Below, one piece after another: positions 45,196 to 52,711 of a DNA stretch of 64,000 nt (positions within the stretch are counted from its first letter, which is position 1; every line of letters starts with the position of its first letter). The position numbers and the translations under genes were made by a program. This stretch comes from Rhodanobacter sp. (GTDB lineage Bacteria > Pseudomonadota > Gammaproteobacteria > Xanthomonadales > Rhodanobacteraceae), in assembly GCA_004298045.1 (NCBI GenBank), contig SCRM01000003.1:1-64000 (forward strand), written 5' to 3'. The notes beneath the pieces were generated by a model, which made no database searches, had not been told where the DNA came from, and was given only the letters and a program-made list of their open reading frames with translations.

Positions 45196-46482
45196 ATGCC
45201 AGCCAAGCCACCACCTGCACCGCCCCCGGTACCAGGGGAAGCGCCCTATCGCCTGCTGCTGGATGAAGTGGGCGCTTTTGTCTACACCACGGATCGGCGC
45301 GGCCGCTACACCTACGCCAACCGGCTGGTGCTCGACCTGCTCGGCCCGGGGTTGCAGCTGGAAGACGTGGTGGGCAAGGCGTTTACCGATTTTGTGGACA
45401 TTGGCGAGACCACGGAAATACGCGCCACCGATCGCCGGGTGCTGGACAACGGCGAGACGATCTGCTGCGAAGAGTCCAACTTCATCCACGCCACCGGCGA
45501 ACTGCGCACATACTGGTCGACCAAGAAGCCGCTGCGCGACCGCGCCGGCGCCATCATCGGCATGCTCGGCATCTCGCACGACATCACGGCAAACAAACGG
45601 CTCGAAGACGCGGTGCGCCAGCAAAAAACGCTGCTCGACACGGTGCTGGAAAACGTCGATGCGCTGGTCTACATGAAGGATGGCCAGCGCCGGTTCGTGT
45701 ACGCCAACCAGCACTTGGCCGACGCGCTTGGCCTGCCGCTGGCGGCGGTGGTCGGCCGCCTCGACACCGAGGTGTTGCCGCGCGCGGCGGCCGACGCGTT
45801 CTGGGCCAAGGACCAGCACATCCTCGCCACCGGCGAGCGTTCGACCAGCGAAGAGGCCTTGCCGGACGCCTCCGGCCAACTGCGCCATTACTGGAGCGTG
45901 GCAGTGCGCGGCATTGGCCCGGACGGTGCACCGGCGGTGATCGGCCTGAGCACCGACATCACCGAGCTGCATACGCTGAAGGAGGCGCTGCAGCAGCAGG
46001 CGCGCAGCGACGGCCTCACCGAGCTGGCCAACCGCCGCTGGTTTTTCGAGCAGGCAGAACAGGTGTTTGCGCATAGCCGGCGCGACCGCCAGCCGCTCAG
46101 CGTGATCGCGCTCGATCTCGACCATTTCAAGGATATCAACGACACCTGGGGCCACCCGGCCGGCGATCGCGTGTTGCAAGCCTTTGCGCGCCGCTGCCTG
46201 GCAGAGTTGCGCTTGGGCGACATCTTTGCGCGCACCGGCGGGGAAGAGTTCGGCATCCTGCTGCCGGCAACCGGACTGGATGCCGCCCGGGAGCTGGCCG
46301 AACGCCTGCGGCGCCTGCATGCCCACGGCGATGCACCGCGCGGGCCGGCGCTGGTCAGCGTCAGCCTTGGCGTGACCAGCATGCTGGAGACCGACGCCAG
46401 TTTCGACGCCTTGTATTCGCGCGCCGACCGCGCGCTGTATCGCGCCAAGGGCGAGGGTCGCGACCGCGTGGCGGTGCTGTAG
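45196..46482 (+). CDS. Diguanylate cyclase with two PAS domains
   Basis: 428 residues from ATG 45196 (GGGGGAG upstream). PAS domain 1 is at about 20-135 (LLDEVGAFVYTTDRRGRYTY), PAS domain 2 at about 145-265 (VLENVDALVYMKDGQRRFVY), then GGDEF at 270-428. The active site is RTGGEEFGILLP, and RLGD lies five residues before GGEEF, the position of the inhibitory I-site. DGLTELANRRWFFEQAE and DLDHFKDINDTWGHPAGD are intact, so it should make c-di-GMP. It has no transmembrane segment and is probably a cytoplasmic sensor; the PAS ligand is unknown. Confidence 0.94.
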   Translation: MPAKPPPAPPPVPGEAPYRLLLDEVGAFVYTTDRRGRYTYANRLVLDLLGPGLQLEDVVGKAFTDFVDIGETTEIRATDRRVLDNGETICCEESNFIHATGELRTYWSTKKPLRDRAGAIIGMLGISHDITANKRLEDAVRQQKTLLDTVLENVDALVYMKDGQRRFVYANQHLADALGLPLAAVVGRLDTEVLPRAAADAFWAKDQHILATGERSTSEEALPDASGQLRHYWSVAVRGIGPDGAPAVIGLSTDITELHTLKEALQQQARSDGLTELANRRWFFEQAEQVFAHSRRDRQPLSVIALDLDHFKDINDTWGHPAGDRVLQAFARRCLAELRLGDIFARTGGEEFGILLPATGLDAARELAERLRRLHAHGDAPRGPALVSVSLGVTSMLETDASFDALYSRADRALYRAKGEGRDRVAVL

Positions 46483-46785
46483 CGCGGGTGCTGGAGACAC
46501 CGGCTGCGGCCGTGGCGCTGCCGCCATCCTGCACGCCGGTTTCGGCCCACGGCGGCGCGGCAGACTGGGAAGCCGCCGCGCAAACCGCCACAAAACGGTG
46601 CTGCCGCGGCCGCTCGACCACCAGCGTCCGGGCTTGCGGGCACACGATCGGCACGCGCGATGCTTGCGTTGGTGCGCTGCCGCACAAAACATCGACCGCG
46701 CCCACATGCTGGCCGCACAAAAAGCCGTAAAAAGGCCGGTTTCGCCTGACTTCCCGCACCTCGCTGCCGTTTGTTGCTCCGCAAA
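46483..46785. other. Intergenic region upstream of the glucokinase operon
   Basis: About 300 bp between the cyclase stop and the operator at 46786. It is GC-rich to about 46680 and then has A-runs (caaaaag, gtaaaaagg) at about 46718-46735 that may be upstream promoter sequence. I see no gene or strong hairpin here. Confidence 0.4.
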
Positions 46786-46801
46786 TTGACAGCGGTGTCA
46801 A
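46786..46801. promoter_or_regulatory. LacI-family operator in front of the glucosaminide locus
   Basis: TTGACAGCGGTGTCAA has perfect 6-bp arms (TTGACA/TGTCAA) around GCGG, the TGACANCGNTGTCA type of site used by LacI-family repressors of sugar genes in Xanthomonadales and Caulobacter. The left arm is also a perfect -35 hexamer. It lies 41 bp before the glucokinase start, and the LacI gene is the last gene of the operon. No second copy was found inside the cluster. Confidence 0.75.
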
Positions 46802-46842
46802 CGGCTCGCAAGCTGAATATGACGGGAAACCAAGGGGAAGCA

Positions 46843-47907
46843 ATGAGCGCGGCAGGCAACCATCCTGCGTCTCGACCGACGGCGGCGGCGACGCCGTTTC
46901 TGGCCACCGACATCGGCGGCACGCATGCCCGCGTGGCGTTGCTGCGGGCGGCGCCCAGCACGGCGCTGGGAGTGGAAACACTGGCCTACGAGGTGCTGGC
47001 TTGCGCGGATTTCCGCGGGCTGGGTGAACTCTTGCAGCGCTTCGTGCAAACCGCCGCGACCACGCCGGTGAAGCACTGTGTGCTGGCCTGTGCTGGCCAG
47101 GTGGTGGGCGACGAAGTGTTGAACGACAACGCCGCGTGGCCGATCCGCCTGAGTGCGGTGCGCCAGGCGCTGGCGTTGGACGAGCTTGCGGTACTGAACG
47201 ATTTCGAGGCGCTGGGGCACGCGATCGGCGGACGCCGGATCGACGCCGCGCGCCTGCTGTGCGGGCCGGATACGCAAACTACCGGCCCGGTGCTGGTGAT
47301 CGGCCCGGGCACCGGGTTGGGCGCCGCGGCCTGCCTCCCGGTTGCCGATGGCTACCGCGTGCTGACCACCGAGGCCGGGCAGATGGATTTCGCGCCGCAG
47401 TCGCTGCGCGAGCGCGCGGTGCTGGCGCAACTGGCGCCCGACGGTGGTTACCTTCCGTGGGAACGGGTGCTGTCCGGCCCTGGCTTGCTCGCCACCTACC
47501 GCGCGCTGTGCGCCAGCGACGGGCGCTCGCCGCAACTGACCACGCCAGAGGCGGTAACGGCGGCCGCGACCCGCCGCACCGACGTCCATGCAGTACAAGC
47601 CGTGGACGTGTTTTGCGCGGCGCTGGGCAGCTTCAGCGGCAACCTCGCGATGACCTTCATGGCCTTCGGCGGCATCTACCTCGCCGGCGGCTTTTTGCAC
47701 TTGATGTTCGATCTGCTCCAGCCCAGCGCGTTTGCCGAGCGTTTCCTGCACGCACGCAGCGTGCGGCCCCTGCTTGAGCGGATGCCGGTGCGGGTGGTTT
47801 CGCACGGCCACCTCGGCGTACTCGGCGCAGCGCGCTGGTACCTGCGCCAATGCGCGCTGCGACCCGGCGCCCAACCCATGACCCCGGCTACCGGAGCGCC
47901 AGCGTGA
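46843..47907 (+). CDS. glk: Glucokinase-family sugar kinase
   Basis: 354 residues from ATG 46843, which has AAGGGGAAG 3-5 bp upstream; ATG 46819 is the alternative. The ATP phosphate-binding loop is FLATDIGGTHARVALL, the catalytic Asp is in LNDFEALGHAIGG, and GPGTGLGAA and GGIYLAGG close the active site. This is the Glk (PF02685) family rather than a ROK kinase. It normally phosphorylates glucose; here, at the head of a probable glucosaminide operon, glucosamine is an attractive alternative substrate (inference). It is 145 bp from the TonB receptor gene. Confidence 0.88.
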   Translation: MSAAGNHPASRPTAAATPFLATDIGGTHARVALLRAAPSTALGVETLAYEVLACADFRGLGELLQRFVQTAATTPVKHCVLACAGQVVGDEVLNDNAAWPIRLSAVRQALALDELAVLNDFEALGHAIGGRRIDAARLLCGPDTQTTGPVLVIGPGTGLGAAACLPVADGYRVLTTEAGQMDFAPQSLRERAVLAQLAPDGGYLPWERVLSGPGLLATYRALCASDGRSPQLTTPEAVTAAATRRTDVHAVQAVDVFCAALGSFSGNLAMTFMAFGGIYLAGGFLHLMFDLLQPSAFAERFLHARSVRPLLERMPVRVVSHGHLGVLGAARWYLRQCALRPGAQPMTPATGAPA

Positions 47908-48052
47908 ACGCGCCGCGTAGCCACCGCCCGGGCCCGACCACTGCGGCACGCAAGCCGTGGCCGCCCCCGTCGCGTTTACCGCCCCCTTTGCACGCACCCA
48001 AACCCGGCCAGTCCAGCCCGACTCAGCCGACACTCATCGAGAGGTAAGGCCC

Positions 48053-51000
48053 ATGTCCACCGATCAACGCAAACGCCCACTTGCGTTTGCCATTTCCATC
48101 GCGCTGTTTGCCGTTGCTGCGGCCGCCACCGCGGCGACGACTCCCACCGATACCACCGACACCCCGGTTGCCAGCGCCCAGGACTCCACCGCGCCAACCA
48201 CTGCCACCACGCCGCCGGCGACCAAGAAAAACCAGCCGGCGAATGCGAAAAACGCGGTGAACTTGTCCGTCGTGAACGTGGTGGGCGTGCGCGCTTCGCA
48301 GATGCGCGCCATCGACCTGAAACGCGAGGCACCGAACATCCAGGACAGCATCACCGCCGAAAGCATCGGCCAGCTGCCGGACGTAACCATCACCGACGCC
48401 CTGCAGCGCATCACCGGCGTGCAGATCAACCGCGATGCCGGCGTCGGCACCTCGGTCGATGTCCGTGGCCTGCCCGAAGTGGGCACCATGCTGAACGGCG
48501 AAGCGTTCATCACCGCCGACCAGATCGACTCGCAGCAGCCCGACTTCACCATGCTGCCGTCAACGCTGTTCCACGGCGTGGATGTCATCAAATCGCCCTC
48601 CGCCAGCACCACCGATGCCGGCATCAGCGGCTCGCTCAACCTGCACACTTTCCGGCCGTGGGATTTGCCCAGCGGCTTTACCTACAGCTACTCGGCCGAC
48701 GGCGAGTACGGGCGCAGCACGCGCAAATGGGGGCCGGAGGCAAACGGCCTGATCTCGTACAACGCGAACGGGCGTTGGGGCCTCTTGATTTCGGCGGATG
48801 TCTCCAACACCACGCGCATGAACGCCAATGAAGGCCTCGACCAGTACGGCGTGGTGTTCAACGGCGAAAACGCCGCCAGCGCCGACAGCTACAACGGTTT
48901 CCTGACACCATGGAATGGCGCGCCGATCCCCTCGCAGATCGTGCAGAACGCCGACGGCAGCGTGGACGTGAACGGCGACGGCAAATCCAACGGTGTGTTC
49001 ATGGGCAGCCAGAACATCGCCCTGTACGACATCACCACCCAACGCAAACGCAAATCCGGCAACATGTCGTTCCAGGCAGACCTGGGCAGCGGCTTCACGC
49101 TGACCAGCGATTTCTTCTACGCGCGCCAGAACCAGCTCGACCGCAACGTCGGCATCCAGTTCAACTCCACCAACTGGCAGGGCGCCACCTACGTGCCGCT
49201 GCAATCGCGCAACACCGGCGCACCGGCGCTCGGCGCCTACGGCACCCCGGATCCAGGCTGGGATGGCATGCAGATCTTCACCACCCAGCGCTACGAGAAA
49301 TGGCCGGGCGACGTGGAATCGTTCTCGCAAGTGACGCGCAAAGGCTCCACCGCGAAGAACTTCAACCTGCAACTGGACTTCGACAACGGCGGCGACTTCA
49401 CCGGCAGCCTGCGCGGCATCCGCGACACCGCCTACCAGTCGAACGTGGAAACCGACCTCAACATCTCCGACTCCGACGGCGCACTGTGGGGCAATGTACT
49501 GATGGATGGCGTCGATCCGAACTCGGTGCCGCCGGGCACGTTCGTCTTCCCCTCGCAACTGGGCGGCAACCGCGTATTCAACGCCAACGGCGTTCCCCAG
49601 AACACCATCCCGATCATCGCCAACCTCGGGAGCCGTCATCTGACGGTAAGCATGCCGCAAACGCTGGCCAACCACTTTGCGGACCCCAACGGCTGGACCA
49701 TGAAGACGCTGGAATCCGGTGGGGACTATGACCGCAGCGTGGGCCTCAGCGCCTTGCGCTTCGACGGCCACTACGATTTCGAGAACGGCATCAAGCTCGA
49801 TTTCGGCGTACGCAACTCGATCCGCAGCGCCGACAACATCGGCTTTACCCTGGTCACCCCGGTGTACGGCGGCATGGGCGCCAGCGACCCGAACGGCTGC
49901 CTGGTGCGCTACGTCGGCGCCGACGTGGTGCTCGACAGCGGCGCCTGCACCGCCGGCAACGACATCGGCTACTTCCGCGCCGGCCCGATCTCGGCACTGC
50001 AACTGGGCGCCACCCCGCCGCCGCTGTCCAGCAACTGGAAGCAATACAACAACCTGCTCGGCTCCGGCATCACGTTCTGGGCGGTCGATCCGCACGCGCT
50101 GGACAACCCCGAGTCGTACTGGCACTCGCTGTATCCGCTGAGCCAGCGGCAGGCGACGCCGGGCCGCACCTGGGCGGTCTGGATGAAGGAAAGCTCGGCC
50201 TACCTGCAGGCTGATTTCAGCGGCACCCTGGGCAACATGCCGTACAGCGGCAACGTCGGCATGCGCGTGATCCGCACCCACCTCGACGTCACCCAGCACC
50301 TGACCGGCGCGCCCGGTTCGTACGGTACCGAGCCGGTGGATGCCGGCACCGAGCTCACCCAGCGGCGCTACAAGGACTACCTGCCGGCCGCGAACTTCGC
50401 GCTCGACCTCACCGACAGCCTGAAGCTGCGCCTGGCGTATTCCAAGAACATGATGCCGCTGAACCTCGGCACCTGGGGCGGCGGGCTGCAACTCGCCTAC
50501 TCGCTGGTGGAAACCCCGCAAGGCCCATTGTTCCGCGTGGCGCAAGGCAACTCCACCGGCAACCCGAACCTCAACCCGTGGCGCTCCACCAACTACGGCG
50601 CCTCGCTGGAGTGGTACATCAACCCGACCAGCATGGTCAGCCTTGCGTTGTTCCGCATCAGCGTGGACAGCTTCATCAAGAACGGCAGCGTCATCAATTG
50701 CACGTTGCCCGACGAGGACGGCGTGGTGCGCAATCATTGCATCACCATCACCGAACCGGTGCAGGGCAGCGGCAACTCCATCCACGGCGCCGAGTTTGAT
50801 TACCGCCAGGGCTTCACTTTCCTGCCCGGCATCCTGTCCAAGACCGGCATCGAGGTGAACGGCACCTACGCGCCGAGCAACTCGGGCGAGAAGGACCTCG
50901 CCGGCCACGAGATTCCGTTCCAGGACAACTCCACGCGTTCGGGCAACGTCATCCTCTGGTACCAGGACGATCGCCTGCAGGCGCGCGTGGCCTACAACTA

Positions 51001-51244
51001 CCGTTCGCGGCGTGCGGTGTCCGACTCGGTCGGCGGCATCACCGGACTGGAGATGTACGAGGCGCCGCAGAAGTACCTGGACGCCTCGGTGTCGTACAAG
51101 ATCAACAAGTACGCGCAGGTGTTCGTGGACGGCACCAACCTCACCAACGAGGACCAGCACTACTACCTGGTGTGGCCCGACCAGCCGGCGCATTCGACGT
51201 TCTCCGAACGCATGTTCATGGTGGGCATCCGCGGCCAGTGGTAA
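48053..51244 (+). CDS. TonB-dependent receptor, Xanthomonas type, for a carbohydrate
   Basis: 1063 residues from ATG 48053 with AGAGGTAAGG upstream. Signal peptide MSTDQRKRPLAFAISIALFA ending near ATAA; then a Thr/Pro/Ala-rich linker (25-75). A TonB-box-like LSVVNVVGVRASQ precedes the plug (QDSITAESIGQLPDVTITDA, then LQRITGVQINRDAG). A long 22-strand type barrel ends with the aromatic terminus MFMVGIRGQW. It should bind an oligosaccharide at the outer membrane and import it with TonB energy. Gene order with GH2 and LacI argues for a glucosamine-containing glycan. A large hairpin follows the stop. Confidence 0.94.
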   Translation: MSTDQRKRPLAFAISIALFAVAAAATAATTPTDTTDTPVASAQDSTAPTTATTPPATKKNQPANAKNAVNLSVVNVVGVRASQMRAIDLKREAPNIQDSITAESIGQLPDVTITDALQRITGVQINRDAGVGTSVDVRGLPEVGTMLNGEAFITADQIDSQQPDFTMLPSTLFHGVDVIKSPSASTTDAGISGSLNLHTFRPWDLPSGFTYSYSADGEYGRSTRKWGPEANGLISYNANGRWGLLISADVSNTTRMNANEGLDQYGVVFNGENAASADSYNGFLTPWNGAPIPSQIVQNADGSVDVNGDGKSNGVFMGSQNIALYDITTQRKRKSGNMSFQADLGSGFTLTSDFFYARQNQLDRNVGIQFNSTNWQGATYVPLQSRNTGAPALGAYGTPDPGWDGMQIFTTQRYEKWPGDVESFSQVTRKGSTAKNFNLQLDFDNGGDFTGSLRGIRDTAYQSNVETDLNISDSDGALWGNVLMDGVDPNSVPPGTFVFPSQLGGNRVFNANGVPQNTIPIIANLGSRHLTVSMPQTLANHFADPNGWTMKTLESGGDYDRSVGLSALRFDGHYDFENGIKLDFGVRNSIRSADNIGFTLVTPVYGGMGASDPNGCLVRYVGADVVLDSGACTAGNDIGYFRAGPISALQLGATPPPLSSNWKQYNNLLGSGITFWAVDPHALDNPESYWHSLYPLSQRQATPGRTWAVWMKESSAYLQADFSGTLGNMPYSGNVGMRVIRTHLDVTQHLTGAPGSYGTEPVDAGTELTQRRYKDYLPAANFALDLTDSLKLRLAYSKNMMPLNLGTWGGGLQLAYSLVETPQGPLFRVAQGNSTGNPNLNPWRSTNYGASLEWYINPTSMVSLALFRISVDSFIKNGSVINCTLPDEDGVVRNHCITITEPVQGSGNSIHGAEFDYRQGFTFLPGILSKTGIEVNGTYAPSNSGEKDLAGHEIPFQDNSTRSGNVILWYQDDRLQARVAYNYRSRRAVSDSVGGITGLEMYEAPQKYLDASVSYKINKYAQVFVDGTNLTNEDQHYYLVWPDQPAHSTFSERMFMVGIRGQW

Positions 51245-51252
51245 CCGCCGTG

Positions 51253-51280
51253 GCGGCGGCGGGCTCGCGCCCGCCGCCGC
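51253..51280 (+). terminator. Strong GC hairpin between receptor and permease genes
   Basis: GCGGCGGCGGGC (51253-51264) and GCCCGCCGCCGC (51269-51280) are perfect 12-bp arms around TCGC, 8 bp after the receptor stop. There is no T-run, so it is more likely an mRNA-processing or partial-termination element that keeps receptor mRNA above the downstream genes. Confidence 0.65.
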
Positions 51281-51327
51281 GCTGACCGGCGGCACGCCGC
51301 CGTCCGCATTCACTCACCAGGATCGTC

Positions 51328-52707
51328 ATGGCTGATACCCAACCCGCCGCCGCAACCGGTTTTCGCCGCTCGATCGGACTGTTCTCCGGCACCGCCATCA
51401 ACATGACCCAGATGTGCGGCATCGGGCCGTTCATCACCATCCCGATCATGGTGGCGACGATGGGCGGGCCGCAGGCGGTGATCGGCTGGATTGCCGGCGC
51501 GATCCTCGCCATGGCCGATGGCCTGGTGTGGGCCGAGCTGGGCGCGGCGATGCCGGGCTCGGGCGGCACCTACGTGTATTTGCGCGAGGCGTTCCAGTAC
51601 CGCACCGGCAAGCTGATGCCGTTTTTGTTCATCTGGACCGTACTGCTGACCATTCCGCTGCTGATGTCCACCGGCATCATCGGCATGGTCGAGTACCTCG
51701 GCTTTTTCTTCCCGCATCTGGGGTGGTGGCAGGTGCATCTCGTCAGCCTCGCCGCCACCGCGCTGGTCACCTGGATGCTGTACCGGCGGATCGAATCCAT
51801 CCGCGCGATCACTATCGCGCTGTGGGTCATCATGCTGGTGTCGGTGATCGGCGTGACCGCCGCCGGGTTTGCGGATTTCAACCCGGCATATGCGTTCGAT
51901 TACCCGCCCGGCGCGTTCGGCAGCCAGTTTTTCGTCGGCCTCGGCGCCGGGCTCATCATCGGCATCTACGACTATCTCGGTTACTTCACCACCGCCTACA
52001 TGGGCGACGAGCTGCGCAACCCCGGCCGCACGATGCCGGGCTCGATCATCATCTCAGTGATCGCGATGATGGTGGTCTATCTCGCGCTCAACGTGAGCGT
52101 ACTCGGCGTGGCGCCGTGGCAGGAGATCGCGCAATCGAAATCGGTGGCCTCGCTGGTGGTGGAGCACAGCTGGGGGCATCTCGCCGCCGCCGGGATGACG
52201 GTGCTGATCATCGTCACCGCGTTCGCCTCGGTGTTTGCCGGCCTCCTGGGCGGTTCGCGCGTGCCCTACCAGGCGGCGCACGAAAAGGTGTTTTTGTCGG
52301 TGTTCGGCAAGCTGCACGCCCGGCACGGGTTTCCGCACGTGGCGCTCTTGACGATGGGCGTGGTGACCGCGATCGGCACGTTCTTCGATCTGGCCGAAGT
52401 GATCAACATGCTGCTGGCGGCCACCATCCTGGTGCAGTCGCTGGCGCAGATCGCGGCACTGGTCGTGCTGCGCAAGCGCCAGCCGGGGCTGAAGCGGCCC
52501 TACCGGCAATGGCTCTACCCGCTGCCGTGCGTGGTCGCGCTGGCCGGCTGGGTGTACGTCTACGCGTCGGCCTCCCGGCTGTCGCTGATCCTCTCCGGCA
52601 CGTGGATCGTCGCCGGCCTCGTCGTGTTTGCGCTGTGGGCGCGACACAACCGTTCGTGGCCCTTCGCGCCAGTGGAAATCCGCGAAGCCTATTTGCAGAA
52701 GGAGTGA
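51328..52707 (+). CDS. APC-superfamily permease in the glucosaminide locus
   Basis: 459 residues with about 12 transmembrane helices. APC features: IGLFSGTAINMTQMCGIGPF (broken TM1 with the Gly-rich substrate loop), ADGLVWAELGAAMPGSGGTY (TM2), and YMGDELRNPGRTMPGSIIIS. Family members normally carry amino acids, polyamines or other organic cations. Its place between a TonB receptor and an exo-glucosaminidase suggests import of a cationic amino sugar such as glucosamine (inference). Only 4 bp separate its stop from the GH2 ATG, and the GH2 ribosome site lies inside this gene's end. Confidence 0.9.
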   Translation: MADTQPAAATGFRRSIGLFSGTAINMTQMCGIGPFITIPIMVATMGGPQAVIGWIAGAILAMADGLVWAELGAAMPGSGGTYVYLREAFQYRTGKLMPFLFIWTVLLTIPLLMSTGIIGMVEYLGFFFPHLGWWQVHLVSLAATALVTWMLYRRIESIRAITIALWVIMLVSVIGVTAAGFADFNPAYAFDYPPGAFGSQFFVGLGAGLIIGIYDYLGYFTTAYMGDELRNPGRTMPGSIIISVIAMMVVYLALNVSVLGVAPWQEIAQSKSVASLVVEHSWGHLAAAGMTVLIIVTAFASVFAGLLGGSRVPYQAAHEKVFLSVFGKLHARHGFPHVALLTMGVVTAIGTFFDLAEVINMLLAATILVQSLAQIAALVVLRKRQPGLKRPYRQWLYPLPCVVALAGWVYVYASASRLSLILSGTWIVAGLVVFALWARHNRSWPFAPVEIREAYLQKE

Positions 52708-52711
52708 AACC

